Source of the DNA: Rhodomicrobium sp.
GTDB lineage: Bacteria > Pseudomonadota > Alphaproteobacteria > Rhizobiales > HXMU1428-3
Direction of reading: 5' to 3'
DNA length: 64,000 nucleotides
Assembly: GCA_021604665.1 (NCBI GenBank)
Contig: BQJK01000001.1
Coordinates: 682,001-746,000 of the forward strand
Positions 36,451 to 46,115 of the stretch are shown here, piece by piece (position 1 is the first letter of the stretch; every line of letters begins with the position of its first letter). Made by a program: the position numbers and the translations under genes. Below the pieces are notes generated by a model. That model worked only from the letters and a program-made list of their open reading frames with translations, was not told the origin of the DNA and searched no databases.

Positions 36451-37812
36451 TTAACGGCTCTCGCTAAAACTCATGAGAACAGCAATCAGCAACACCGGCA
36501 CAACGATACTTAAAGCCAGCCCCACCCCCTGCGTAACGCTGGTAATTAAAGCAACATGCAACAGCCCAACCCCAACAATAAGCGCTATTTTTATCATCCC
36601 GCCAATCCGCCGCCATCGACGAGAGAGAAAAAACACCCCAGAGAGAATTGATAACAGCGCCGCCACACCCTCCCATGTTAAGGACCCGGCAAGAGCAAGC
36701 GTGCCAAACCCCCGCTCATGAGAAATTTGCACCAGCTGCTCATACCCCTCAAACATCCAGGTTAGCGCGACCCCCAATATTAATAGAGGCACCCAGAAAT
36801 ATGTCCGGGCATGCACCCGGTCCGATAGGCTTGCAGGCTGCTCGTTAAGATAGTCACTCATAGATGTGAGCGGGCGGCCCAAAGCCGCTTCAAAAGGCGC
36901 AGCATCATGAAGTTCAAAACTCTCCATCTGCTCTAGCGAAGCAGAACGCAGCGCGCCCCTATTCCCAAGAAGAGAGCTGACATCTCCAGCCATCGCCATA
37001 AGTTTCAGTAAAAATAGTGGCACCCGCAACTCATAGCCGCCAGCAAAACCAAGCCAGCGCCGATAAGACAGGATCATCTCTCTTAATGTTCTAACTTCAG
37101 GCCCAACCGCATAAATCATCTCAGGCTCCCCCGCCAGCAGAGGGGCTTGCCTATCTGCATGTGGTAATCTATCTGCGGCCACCATCTTAACAACCAGCTC
37201 AGCAAGATCATCAATCATAACCGGTTGAAAGCGCTGCCCACCCGCCCCCGGCAATGGCACAACAAACGGCAACCCGGAAAGCCCGCGTAACAATAACGCC
37301 CCACCAGAAGAGTGATGCCCAATCACGAAATCAGGACGAATAATAAGAGAGGAAAGTTTCACGCGGCGCAGCGCCCGCTCCCCAGCTAGCTTGCTAGCGG
37401 CATATTCAGAAAGCGGGTTTTTCACCGCCAAATCGGCATCAGTATCATCTTCAGGCAACTCACCAATGGTAGTCGCTGATATATGAATAAGCCGGTGCAC
37501 TCCAGCCGCCTCAGCACCCTGAAACAAAGCGGCAGCCCCCTGCCCGTGAACATAAGACGCCTTATCTCTAAGATCAGATTGCAAGATACCAACAGCATTA
37601 ATAACCGCATCAACCCCAGCAAGATCCTCAACCCAGTCAGAGGCGGAAAGTCGCTCATTATAATCAACCCTGAGCCACGCAATCTCAGGCAATAAGCGCT
37701 GCCCAAGCGCAACATCACGCCCAGCACCAACAACCTCATGCCCAGCCTTAAGCAGCGCCCGCACAATTGCTTGCCCAATAAACCCATAAGCACCAGCCAC
37801 AAGGCATTTCAT
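36451..37812 (-). CDS. NAD(P)H-binding epimerase-like protein fused to a DoxX-like membrane domain
   Basis: The 453-residue protein starts with a Rossmann fold, AGAYGFIGQAIVRAL (residues 7-21), and continues as an atypical extended SDR/NmrA-like domain (to about 300) resembling complex I NDUFA9-like proteins. The C-terminal 130 residues form about four helices of the DoxX-like type. It would be a membrane-tethered nucleotide-binding reductase; the substrate is unknown. The S/YxxxK set is present as EYAASKLAGER. It lies upstream of the DUF2269 gene and directly downstream of the ssb terminator. Confidence 0.85.
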   Translation of the reverse strand: MKCLVAGAYGFIGQAIVRALLKAGHEVVGAGRDVALGQRLLPEIAWLRVDYNERLSASDWVEDLAGVDAVINAVGILQSDLRDKASYVHGQGAAALFQGAEAAGVHRLIHISATTIGELPEDDTDADLAVKNPLSEYAASKLAGERALRRVKLSSLIIRPDFVIGHHSSGGALLLRGLSGLPFVVPLPGAGGQRFQPVMIDDLAELVVKMVAADRLPHADRQAPLLAGEPEMIYAVGPEVRTLREMILSYRRWLGFAGGYELRVPLFLLKLMAMAGDVSSLLGNRGALRSASLEQMESFELHDAAPFEAALGRPLTSMSDYLNEQPASLSDRVHARTYFWVPLLILGVALTWMFEGYEQLVQISHERGFGTLALAGSLTWEGVAALLSILSGVFFLSRRWRRIGGMIKIALIVGVGLLHVALITSVTQGVGLALSIVVPVLLIAVLMSFSESR

Positions 37813-37871
37813 GCTACAAACCCCAAAAAATTTTGCCGCTAAAAATACGAAGGCACTAAAAAATTTAGCCT

Positions 37872-37904
37872 AAAAAAAAACGCCTGAATGAAACCATTCA
37901 GGCG
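37872..37904 (-). terminator. Strong intrinsic terminator of ssb
   Basis: CGCCTGAATG (37881-37890) pairs perfectly over 10 bp with CATTCAGGCG (37895-37904) around a 4-base loop. On the minus strand, the direction of ssb, nine Ts follow (37872-37880). A short T-run on the other side would allow bidirectional use. Confidence 0.93.
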
Positions 37905-37923
37905 TTTTGTAATTTAAACTAGC

Positions 37924-38424
37924 TTAGAAGGGGATCTCATCATCAAGCTCTTTTTCAAAAGAACCTCGCCCACCAGAGCTTTTATTATCCGAGCCCCGGT
38001 CAGGCACCTGGCCCCATTCAGGCTCAGAGAACCCACCGCTATCATTATTCGGTGCACCAGCCTGGCCGCCGCTTCTGCCATCGAGCATAGTCAAATTGCC
38101 ATTAAAACCCTGCAGCACAACCTCGGTTGTGTATTTATCCTGGCCGTTATTATCCTGCCATTTGCGGGTCTGGAGGCTGCCTTCAATATAAACCTTGGAG
38201 CCTTTTTTAAGATATTGCTCAGCCACCCGGCAAAGCCCTTCATTAAAAATGACAACACGGTGCCACTCTGTTTTTTCCCGGCGTTCACCGCTATTCTTAT
38301 CTTTCCAACTTTCAGATGTGGCGATGCTAAGATTAACAACCGGCCGGTTATCCTGCATCCGCCGCACTTCAGGGTCGGCGCCAAGATTGCCAACCAAAAT
38401 GACTTTATTAATTGAACCTGCCAT
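37924..38424 (-). CDS. ssb: Single-stranded DNA-binding protein
   Basis: The 166-residue protein opens with the SSB start [20 protein letters not shown], contains the OB-fold strands with TEWHRVVIF and [16 protein letters not shown], a Gly/Ser/Asn-rich linker and the acidic tip DDEIPF that recruits partner proteins. It coats single-stranded DNA during replication and repair. AAGGAG is well placed before the ATG. In related genomes ssb and uvrA are divergent neighbours; here four kilobases separate them. Confidence 0.97.
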   Translation of the reverse strand: MAGSINKVILVGNLGADPEVRRMQDNRPVVNLSIATSESWKDKNSGERREKTEWHRVVIFNEGLCRVAEQYLKKGSKVYIEGSLQTRKWQDNNGQDKYTTEVVLQGFNGNLTMLDGRSGGQAGAPNNDSGGFSEPEWGQVPDRGSDNKSSGGRGSFEKELDDEIPF

Positions 38425-39274
38425 AGGTCTTCTCCTTAAATTATACGCCCTACCGCAATAGATGCGCCGCCTATCCCCAACGAGCTAATGAGCTATTAGC
38501 CATTCATACTAGATCAAATTGATGCGCCTAAAAAATGGAGGCAGCACAGTGAAATCAAGCAGCGGTGATAAACATAAATATAAACTTTGTGGCACAACCC
38601 TACCCTAATTTAACAAATGGCGCTCATGCACTGGCCCATCTGTCCACAACCTATACTCAAACCACCTAAATGGCCTCAGCCTGCGACAAAATCGACAAAT
38701 CCACAGCTGTCACGAAAAAAACATATAGCCACCGAAAAAAACCCTGAATCGGAAAGCAGTTTCACATCAACAGAGCAACGTTCGTCAGACGTTCTCAATG
38801 CAACAAATGCTGCACTGCAGAAATTTCTGGAATTAATTGAAAACCATGGTACAATTAATGCAGATTTGACTGAATCCATTCCCATCAGGGGATACAATTT
38901 AAGAATTTATTAGCTAAGCTATTAAATTCATTTCATTTTTGGTGGTTAACCAATAAATGCTTCACCCTTCATTGCTAACAATGATCAGGTGAACTCATCA
39001 ATATGATGTGACACAGTTTTGATAAAACAAGCAGAAATACGCCGTATTTAGAGGCGAAATGTGCGGTCTGCGACAATTCGCACATACCAGCATTGCATAA
39101 GCGCCTATATATGGCGCGAGACTAAGCGGGCCCATCAGTATTTTAGTGAGCCTTAGTAAACTTAATTATTGTTAATTTGATTTAGCAGTCATTTTGTCAC
39201 AATGTTTAGTAAATATAACAGTTGAGTGACAAATAAATATACAGAACGAAAACATAACAAGAAGTGTTAAAGTA
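38425..39274. other. Long, mostly non-coding region upstream of ssb
   Basis: This 850-base AT-rich gap is the largest in the window. It contains one weak open frame (38617-38913), a dyad ATGTGCG/CGCACAT (39059-39065 with 39079-39085) and a wider dyad TTTGTCA/TGACAAA (39193-39199 with 39227-39233) before the MAPEG-like gene. No LexA-type box, tRNA or known small RNA was recognised. A small RNA or decayed gene is possible. Confidence 0.4.
38617..38913 (+). CDS. Doubtful hypothetical protein
   Basis: A 98-codon frame without a recognisable ribosome-binding site. The N-terminal half is rich in Pro and Lys and looks non-coding; the C-terminal half (NATNAALQKFLELIEN onwards) reads like a short amphipathic helix. 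I recognise no family. It may be a remnant of a gene whose start has decayed. Confidence 0.2.
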   Translation: MALMHWPICPQPILKPPKWPQPATKSTNPQLSRKKHIATEKNPESESSFTSTEQRSSDVLNATNAALQKFLELIENHGTINADLTESIPIRGYNLRIY

Positions 39275-39880
39275 ATGAAATCTGATCTATCAATAAACCG
39301 CTCAATGGAAGAACGTTTATCTCGCTTTTCTCGCCAAGGGCGGCCTTTACACAAAGATCAAAAACGTTTTTTACAGATCGCCGCGCTTACAGGCAGCTTT
39401 TGCGCCGCCTGGTTCATCATAGGCAAGCATACGCTCCATTTTGAACCCCTCCACTGGGAAACATACCCAGAGCGCTTCGCCTTTCTCATGCGCGTCATGG
39501 TATTTGTCTCCTTGCCGCTGCTACTAGGCATCATCAGCATCGCCTTCCAGCGCCTTGACCCACGCAATGTCATCGGCCAAAAGCTGCGCACTGACACCCC
39601 GGCAGATATTAATAAACGCTTTGTGGCCAACACAATTGAACAAATCATTCTGTTCTTCATTGTCCACTCTGCCATGATCTATTACGCCCCGGCAGATGAT
39701 GCGATCAGTACAGTATTGCTGGCCTCTCTCTTCATGGTTGGCCGGATGATATTCTGGGTTGGCTATCATAAAGATAAATTCACAAGAGCACTGGGCTTCG
39801 GCATTACCTTCTACCCGATTGTTGGTGCCTATCTCTGGATCATCGTTCGCATCCTGTTTGACTATCACATCCCGATCTAA
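39275..39880 (+). CDS. MAPEG-like membrane protein
   Basis: The 201-residue product has a 45-residue basic N-terminus, then four hydrophobic segments. The block VANTIEQIILFF followed by VGRMIFWVGYHKDKFTRALGFG has the Asn/Glu and Arg-x-x-x-W/Y-Gly-Tyr pattern of the MAPEG family; the protein is longer than typical (about 130-150) because of the N-terminal part. It is unrelated in close detail to the MAPEG gene at 33423. Function unknown; a glutathione-linked membrane enzyme is possible. A terminator follows at 39961. Confidence 0.75.
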   Translation: MKSDLSINRSMEERLSRFSRQGRPLHKDQKRFLQIAALTGSFCAAWFIIGKHTLHFEPLHWETYPERFAFLMRVMVFVSLPLLLGIISIAFQRLDPRNVIGQKLRTDTPADINKRFVANTIEQIILFFIVHSAMIYYAPADDAISTVLLASLFMVGRMIFWVGYHKDKFTRALGFGITFYPIVGAYLWIIVRILFDYHIPI

Positions 39881-39960
39881 GGCCCGACCTTTGAAACGTA
39901 AGTCAGACCAAAATAGGCGAACGACACCAAACATTATAAACCGGGCCCCCACCCGAAAAA

Positions 39961-39989
39961 AACCAGCCCTCAGAAATGATCGGCTGGTT
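39961..39989. terminator. Bidirectional intrinsic terminator
   Basis: AACCAGCC (39961-39968) pairs with GGCTGGTT (39982-39989), flanked by an A-run on the left and a T-run on the right, so it can stop transcripts from both the MAPEG-like gene (+) and the pentapeptide-repeat gene (-), which converge here. Confidence 0.88.
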
Positions 39990-40087
39990 TTTTTATAAAT
40001 TCAGGGTCAATCAGTTTTATTAATGCAAACAGCTATATATGACATTGCATTCTAGAAACAACACGTCACCTTAAAAGCGGGATCACT

Positions 40088-42253
40088 CTAAAAACCATCC
40101 CTACGGCGGCGATGCACTTCAGAGAGCAGTTGATCTCGCAAAGATTGAGAAATGAGGCTAAACACAGCACATTCAGGTTTCTGCATCTCAACAAGGAACC
40201 GCTCAATATTTCCAGGGAAATTCGGCTTAGCCACCCGAACAATGACCCCCTCCGTCGTCTCCATATTCACCCTCACATTGCTGCAAGCAACATTGACCAC
40301 AAAATCAGTGTAGGCATTACGGAAACTATCCGGTGCAGCCTGGTCAAACTGCGTTTTAAACGAAACCCAGCGCTGATAATCCTCAGACTGCCGCCATTGC
40401 TCTAAGGCGGCCGGGTCTAACAAAGCCTCAAGCCGCAGCCTTGTTTCATCCCGCAAGGGGGTCGCCAGCGCTTTTTTCAGCTCTTTTTGCGCCGCTTCAT
40501 TGGGTGGCACTACGACAAGATTGGCAAAATAAACTGGCTTGTCATCACCCGTAGTCGGGGCCGGCGGTGCCCAGATCTCAGAAGAAGAAAAATCCGCCCC
40601 GCCAATATCAGCATCGGTGAAAACAGCACCCCATAGATCAGCGAGTGTAAGGTCAGCAACATTCAACTGCGCGGTTTCAAAACTCACGGCTTGTAAATGG
40701 GCAAAGGCAAAAATAGTCCCCTGCAAGTTGGCATTACCAAAATTACTGCCATACGCCACCGCCCCAGAAAAATCCGCCCCTTGCATCTGCGCCCCAAAAA
40801 ATGTGCTTTCTGCCAGAACAGAGTTCACAAAGCTTGTTTGCGCGCCCTTGGCAGATTCAAACGCCGAGCGAGAAAGAATGGCCCAGTCAAACCGCGCCCC
40901 ATTGACCACCGCATTGTTAAATTTGGCCCCCCGAGAATAGGTAGAGCGAAAATCAGCATTGGTCAGGTCCGCACCAGAAAAATCAGCCCGCTCCAGCATG
41001 GCGCAGCCGCGCTCCTGATATTCTTCCAGTTTCGCGTCAACAATCGTTTCTTCCTGCAATTCTCGGCAGCCAAATTTAGCCTTTTGCAAAATAGCGCCTT
41101 CAAGCTTGGCATTTTCCATCAAGGCATTAGTAAAGTCTGCCTTACGAAGGTCCGAACGAGAGAGATTGGCATGGCGTAAGTTCCTCCCCCGCAGAGAAAC
41201 AGTGACATCATCAGTGCTGGTCTGCTCATCCGTTACCAGGTCTTCATCCACCACAATCAGGTTGCGGTGAAACAACCCTTGAAAGCCAGAAGCAGTGAAC
41301 CCTGTTTCAGCAAAGAAATATGCCGTTGGCGAGAAAACACGCGATTGGTATATTTCTTTCTTTTCCGTTCCTAAAGGTTTGTGGATGATCTTCGAAAGTG
41401 TTGGAATTTTGCGCAGCTGCCGGTCAATCCATTCATCCGGGAAAGTCACAACACAGATAGAGAAAAACAGCGTGAAGAAAACCAAGCCCAACGCCATCAA
41501 AAAGCTCGGGGAATGCTCTTGGATCGTCCGCCATATAGCCTGCCAGAAATTAGCGTTCGGCTTACGAAGAAAAATACCAACACCCACCAGAATAATAATT
41601 TCAGCTATTAAATAGACCCGATGCGCCCAGGTAATACCTTCAGCATGGTAAGGAAGAAAGGTGATCTGGAAATATAAGATTAGCAAAACCGGCAAGATCA
41701 CAAGAGACAACCAGACCATACCATGCAGAAATGTCGCGAACACCGCGCTGCGGTTCGCTCCAGCCAGCGCCTGCGTATAGAAATAACTATGGAGCTCCAG
41801 TCTTAAAGGGTGCGTACGCCGCCCGCGCCATGCCTCATCCTCAGAAAGAATGGTATCAAGCTCAATTATTTTAAGGGAAAGCAGCACATGCTGCACCAGC
41901 AGGCCAAAATGCACAAACAACAACACCAACGGCCCAAAAAGGAAGAAACTATCCAGCCGTAGTGCAATCCCTAAAAAGGGCAGCACAACCGGCGCATTGA
42001 GTAAAAGGTCTTTATGCGAAACACTCGCCGCCGCAATAAACAGATAGGCAAGCAATGCCAAAAAGAACAGCCAACCATTTCTGGCTGCCACACTCGCCTC
42101 ATTTACAGATGATAGCAGAGAACGCGCGGTTCCCCTTAGCGTCTCATCCCCAACAGCCCTACTTGTTCCGGTATCCACAGCGTAAAACTCCACACAACGC
42201 TTAAACTTAGCCGACACTCTATCTGAACAACCGGCAAAAGAGAATAACCCCAT
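40088..42253 (-). CDS. Multi-pass membrane protein with cytoplasmic pentapeptide repeats
   Basis: The 721-residue protein has a basic N-terminus, five to six hydrophobic segments between residues 60 and 280, and then about 200 residues (350-560) of pentapeptide repeats with the A-(D/N)-L/F-x-x rhythm, for example ANLSRSDLRKADF, ADFSGADLTNADF and ADLTLADLWGAVF. These form a right-handed beta-helix. The repeats are interrupted once by a loop with two Cys. The C-terminal 160 residues are charged and helical. Function unknown; membrane-tethered repeat proteins of this type occur in cyanobacteria and proteobacteria. It is divergent from uvrA. Confidence 0.8.
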   Translation of the reverse strand: MGLFSFAGCSDRVSAKFKRCVEFYAVDTGTSRAVGDETLRGTARSLLSSVNEASVAARNGWLFFLALLAYLFIAAASVSHKDLLLNAPVVLPFLGIALRLDSFFLFGPLVLLFVHFGLLVQHVLLSLKIIELDTILSEDEAWRGRRTHPLRLELHSYFYTQALAGANRSAVFATFLHGMVWLSLVILPVLLILYFQITFLPYHAEGITWAHRVYLIAEIIILVGVGIFLRKPNANFWQAIWRTIQEHSPSFLMALGLVFFTLFFSICVVTFPDEWIDRQLRKIPTLSKIIHKPLGTEKKEIYQSRVFSPTAYFFAETGFTASGFQGLFHRNLIVVDEDLVTDEQTSTDDVTVSLRGRNLRHANLSRSDLRKADFTNALMENAKLEGAILQKAKFGCRELQEETIVDAKLEEYQERGCAMLERADFSGADLTNADFRSTYSRGAKFNNAVVNGARFDWAILSRSAFESAKGAQTSFVNSVLAESTFFGAQMQGADFSGAVAYGSNFGNANLQGTIFAFAHLQAVSFETAQLNVADLTLADLWGAVFTDADIGGADFSSSEIWAPPAPTTGDDKPVYFANLVVVPPNEAAQKELKKALATPLRDETRLRLEALLDPAALEQWRQSEDYQRWVSFKTQFDQAAPDSFRNAYTDFVVNVACSNVRVNMETTEGVIVRVAKPNFPGNIERFLVEMQKPECAVFSLISQSLRDQLLSEVHRRRRDGF

Positions 42254-42403
42254 TCATTTCTATTCAGGACTGTGTATTTTAGGGAACGGAATATATTTCA
42301 GTGCCTATCTTGCTAGAATATGCCGTAAATCCCCTTTAAACCTCCCCCTGCATTCTTTATGTAAAGAGAAACCCTTTGATAGCAATAAAGGACCTGTATT
42401 TTA

Positions 42404-45379
42404 GTGGCCAAGACGATATCAGTGCGCGGCGCGCGCGAGCACAACCTTAAAAACGTCTCCGTCGAATTACCGAGAGATAAGCTGATTGTCTTTACAGGCC
42501 CATCAGGCTCCGGCAAATCCTCCCTGGCCTTTGACACAATCTATGCCGAAGGCCAACGCCGCTATGTTGAAAGCCTCAGCGCCTATGCCCGTCAATTTCT
42601 GGAGATGATGCAAAAACCGGATGTAGACGCCATAGATGGCCTCTCCCCTGCCATCTCCATTGAACAAAAAACCACATCAAAAAACCCGCGCTCCACTGTC
42701 GGCACTGTCACTGAAATATATGATTATCTGCGCTTGTTGTTTGCCCGCGTTGGCATCCCTTATTCCCCCACCACCGGCCTGCCCATTGCCAGCCAAACGG
42801 TCAGCCAAATGGTTGATCAGGTCATGGAACTTAAAGAAGGCACCAGAGCCTACCTCCTCGCCCCCATCGTGCGCGGGCGAAAAGGGGAATACCGCAAAGA
42901 ATTCGCAGAGCTTTTGAAAAAAGGCTTCCAGCGCGTTAAAGTCGATGGCACCTTCCATGACCTCGATGATGTCCCAACGTTAGATAAAAAATATAAGCAC
43001 GATATTGATGTCGTCGTTGATCGCATCATCATAAGAGATGACATCCAAAGCCGTCTTGCCGATAGTTTGGAAACCGCATTAGAGCTGGCAGATGGCCTAA
43101 CCATTCTTGAAATGGCAGACCTGGAAGACGGCGAAACAGAGCCAAAACGGCTGATCTTCTCAGCAAATTTTGCCTGCCCCGTCTCCGGCTTTACCATCGA
43201 AGAAATTGAGCCCCGGCTCTTCTCCTTCAACAACCCTTTCGGTGCGTGCCCCAAATGTGATGGCCTTGGCACAGAGCTAAAATTTGAAGCTGAGCTCGTC
43301 ATTCCAAACCCAAAATTCAGCCTTGAAGATGGCGCCATACAACCCTGGGCCAAAACCGGCAACACCTCTCCTTATTATGCTCAAACTCTGCAGGCTATTG
43401 CCAAACATTACAAAGTCAAAATGAGCACCGCTTGGGAAAAACTGCCGGAAGCTGTGCGCAGCACCATTCTCTATGGCTCAGGCACAACAGAAATCACCTT
43501 CGTTTATGAAGAGGGCAGCCGTAGCTTTAAAACCAAAAAGCCCTTTGAAGGCGTCATCAATAATATTGACCGTCGCTGGCGCGAAACAGAATCTAATTGG
43601 GTCCGTGAAGAACTATCAAAATATCAATCAGCCCAACCCTGCACCCATTGTGGCGGCGCAAGACTAAAAGAGCAGGCTCTCGCCGTTAAGATCAATGAGC
43701 TACATATTGGTGACATCGCCCATATGTCGATCAAAGAGGCGCTTGTCTGGGCAGAACAGCTCCCGGCCCATCTCAGTGCCAAACAATTAGAAATCGCCGA
43801 ACGCATTTTAAAAGAAATCCGCGAGCGCCTGATGTTCCTGAATGATGTCGGGCTTGATTATCTTTGCATGTCACGCAACTCAGGCACCCTCTCTGGCGGT
43901 GAAAGCCAGCGCATTCGCCTCGCCTCACAAATCGGCTCTGGCCTTACCGGCGTGCTTTATGTGCTCGATGAACCCTCAATTGGCCTTCATCAACGCGATA
44001 ACGCCATGTTATTGGAAACATTGAAAAACCTGCGCGACCTTGGCAACACAGTCATTGTTGTTGAGCATGATGAAGATGCAATTTTAACTGCAGATCATGT
44101 AGTGGATATTGGGCCTAAAGCCGGCGTCCATGGCGGCGAGATTGTCGCCAGCGGCACGCCTAAAAAGATCATGTCCAACAAAAACAGCATAACTGGCCAA
44201 TATCTCACCGGCAAAAAATTCATAGCCGCACCCAAAAACCGCCGCCAGCCCGACAATAAGCGCCAGGTCACCGTGGTTGGCGCCAAAGAGAATAACCTGC
44301 AGAACATCACAGCCAGCTTACCGCTTGGCCTCTTCACCTGTGTTACAGGCGTATCCGGCGGCGGCAAATCTACATTTCTTATAGAAACACTCTACAAAGC
44401 CGTTTCCAGAAAACTTAATAACTCTCGCCATATTCCCGGCGAACATGAGAAAATTGAGGGTCTCGAACAGCTCGATAAAATCATCGATATCGACCAAAGT
44501 CCCATCGGCCGCACACCTCGCTCGAACCCGGCGACATATACCGGGGCGTTCACTCACATTCGGGATTGGTTCACCGGCCTCCCTGAATCGAAAGCCAGAG
44601 GCTATAAGCCAGGCCGCTTTTCATTCAACGTTAAAGGGGGGCGCTGCGAAGCCTGCCAAGGCGATGGTGTTATTAAAATTGAAATGCATTTTTTGCCTGA
44701 TGTTTATGTCACCTGCGACCAGTGCCATGGCCAGCGCTATAACCGCGAAACTCTGGAGGTTAAATTCAAAGGCAAATCCATCGCTGATGTTTTGGACATG
44801 ACAGTTGAAGAAGGGGTGGAGTTCTTCAAAGCCGTCCCGGCTGTACGCGACAAGTTAGAAACCCTGCGCCGGGTTGGCCTCAGCTACATAAAAATCGGCC
44901 AGCAGGCCACGACCCTTTCAGGCGGTGAGGCACAAAGGGTAAAGCTTGCCAAAGAACTCTCAAAACGCGCAACCGGCCGCACACTCTATATATTAGATGA
45001 ACCAACCACCGGCCTGCATTTTGATGATGTCGCCAAACTCCTTGAAGTGCTGCATGAACTGGTCGAACAGGGCAATACGGTCGCGGTGATCGAACATAAC
45101 CTTGAAGTTATAAAAACCGCAGACTGGATAATAGACCTTGGGCCCGAAGGCGGTGACGGCGGCGGCGAAATTGTAGCCATTGGCACACCAGAAGATGTAA
45201 CAAAGGTCAAAGCAAGCTATACCGGCCAGTTTTTAAAAGAATTATTAGCCCGCCGGCCAGAGGCAGACCAAAAATCACCAAAACCTGCAACGGCAAAAGC
45301 AATACCAAAATCGACGGTAAAAAAGAGAGCCACTAAAAAACCGGCAGCACGGAAAAGCGGGCATAAAACAACAGCTTGA
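42404..45379 (+). CDS. uvrA: Excinuclease ABC subunit A
   Basis: The 991-residue ATPase has the UvrA plan: Walker [10 protein letters not shown] and GVSGGGKST, signatures LSGGESQR and LSGGEAQR, and two CxxC-type zinc modules (CPKCDGLG region; CEACQGDG to [10 protein letters not shown]). It finds DNA lesions and loads UvrB in nucleotide excision repair. The start is GTG 42404; an in-frame TAA lies 18 bases upstream, so there is no earlier ATG. The tail is an Ala/Lys-rich extension of about 35 residues. No alphaproteobacterial LexA box (GTTC-N7-GTTC type) was seen upstream. Confidence 0.97.
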   Translation: MAKTISVRGAREHNLKNVSVELPRDKLIVFTGPSGSGKSSLAFDTIYAEGQRRYVESLSAYARQFLEMMQKPDVDAIDGLSPAISIEQKTTSKNPRSTVGTVTEIYDYLRLLFARVGIPYSPTTGLPIASQTVSQMVDQVMELKEGTRAYLLAPIVRGRKGEYRKEFAELLKKGFQRVKVDGTFHDLDDVPTLDKKYKHDIDVVVDRIIIRDDIQSRLADSLETALELADGLTILEMADLEDGETEPKRLIFSANFACPVSGFTIEEIEPRLFSFNNPFGACPKCDGLGTELKFEAELVIPNPKFSLEDGAIQPWAKTGNTSPYYAQTLQAIAKHYKVKMSTAWEKLPEAVRSTILYGSGTTEITFVYEEGSRSFKTKKPFEGVINNIDRRWRETESNWVREELSKYQSAQPCTHCGGARLKEQALAVKINELHIGDIAHMSIKEALVWAEQLPAHLSAKQLEIAERILKEIRERLMFLNDVGLDYLCMSRNSGTLSGGESQRIRLASQIGSGLTGVLYVLDEPSIGLHQRDNAMLLETLKNLRDLGNTVIVVEHDEDAILTADHVVDIGPKAGVHGGEIVASGTPKKIMSNKNSITGQYLTGKKFIAAPKNRRQPDNKRQVTVVGAKENNLQNITASLPLGLFTCVTGVSGGGKSTFLIETLYKAVSRKLNNSRHIPGEHEKIEGLEQLDKIIDIDQSPIGRTPRSNPATYTGAFTHIRDWFTGLPESKARGYKPGRFSFNVKGGRCEACQGDGVIKIEMHFLPDVYVTCDQCHGQRYNRETLEVKFKGKSIADVLDMTVEEGVEFFKAVPAVRDKLETLRRVGLSYIKIGQQATTLSGGEAQRVKLAKELSKRATGRTLYILDEPTTGLHFDDVAKLLEVLHELVEQGNTVAVIEHNLEVIKTADWIIDLGPEGGDGGGEIVAIGTPEDVTKVKASYTGQFLKELLARRPEADQKSPKPATAKAIPKSTVKKRATKKPAARKSGHKTTA

Positions 45380-45408
45380 GTTATCAGCATGAAATATGAC
45401 AACTCAAG
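45375..45408 (+). terminator. Hairpin after uvrA
   Basis: CTTGAGTT (45375-45382) pairs with AACTCAAG (45401-45408), extended inward by TCA/TGA after one mismatch. It begins at the uvrA stop codon and is followed by a weak T-rich stretch (TCTCTTAAAT). A plausible but not strong terminator. Confidence 0.5.
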
Positions 45409-45510
45409 TCTCTTAAATAAACAACCTCTATCTGCTTATTACATTTTAAGCCCTTGCAGTGACCATTATTGGCTCATATTCTGCCAGGAAGAACAGGAAG
45501 GGAGAAATTT

Positions 45511-46062
45511 ATGAACCTGTTGACTAAGGTATTTAGTTTGTTGATCGCCAGCCTACTGATTGTTGGCACGACTAACCTCACACCATCAAATGCTCACGGC
45601 CCAACACGCCAAAAGGTAACAAAATCAGTTGAAATTAATGCATCCCCAGCAAAAGTATGGGCTGTCATAGGTAATTTCCAGGATATGGGCTGGCACCCAG
45701 CCATTGAAAAAACCGAAGGCGAGAATGGCAATAAAGAAGAAGCCACCCGCATACTCACCCTAGGCGGCGGCGCCACGATTGAAGAAGAACTCCTCAGCCA
45801 TTCAGATGAGGATATGTCCTATAAATATCGTATCACCAAGGTGGATGTTAAAACCCTGCCAGTGAATAATTACTCCTCTACGATCTCTGTTAAAGCGGCT
45901 GATGGAGACAAATCAGTTGTGACATGGAAGGGCGCGTTTTATCGCGGCTACATGAATAATGATCCACCTGAAGATCTAAATGATGAAGCCGCCAAAAAAG
46001 CAGTTAGCGGTGTTTATCAAGGTGGTCTTGATGCGCTAAAGAAAAAACTTGAAGCAAAATAA
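45511..46062 (+). CDS. MxaD-like SRPBCC family protein, exported
   Basis: From ATG 45511 (AAGGGAG upstream) the product is 183 residues: a signal peptide (cleavage near SNAHG) and an SRPBCC/START-like domain opening with KSVEINASPAKVWAVIGNF and W-H-P-A-I. The combination of export signal, HGPTRQKV and this domain matches the MxaD/MxaD-like proteins that accompany periplasmic PQQ-dependent alcohol dehydrogenases (MxaF/XoxF). The role of MxaD is to help electron transfer to its cytochrome. No dehydrogenase is present in the window, so this link is by family. A hairpin terminator follows the stop. Confidence 0.75.
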   Translation: MNLLTKVFSLLIASLLIVGTTNLTPSNAHGPTRQKVTKSVEINASPAKVWAVIGNFQDMGWHPAIEKTEGENGNKEEATRILTLGGGATIEEELLSHSDEDMSYKYRITKVDVKTLPVNNYSSTISVKAADGDKSVVTWKGAFYRGYMNNDPPEDLNDEAAKKAVSGVYQGGLDALKKKLEAK

Positions 46063-46080
46063 TGATCAAACCATTTCTAA

Positions 46081-46106
46081 AACCGGGGCCATTTAGCGCC
46101 CCGGTT
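46081..46106 (+). terminator. Terminator-like hairpin between the SRPBCC and propeller genes
   Basis: AACCGGGGC (46081-46089) pairs perfectly with GCCCCGGTT (46098-46106) around an 8-base loop and is followed by TATTTTTAT. The stem begins 18 bases after the SRPBCC stop and ends 9 bases before the likely ATG of the next gene (46116). It may act as an attenuator between the two. Confidence 0.75.
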
Positions 46107-46115
46107 TATTTTTAT

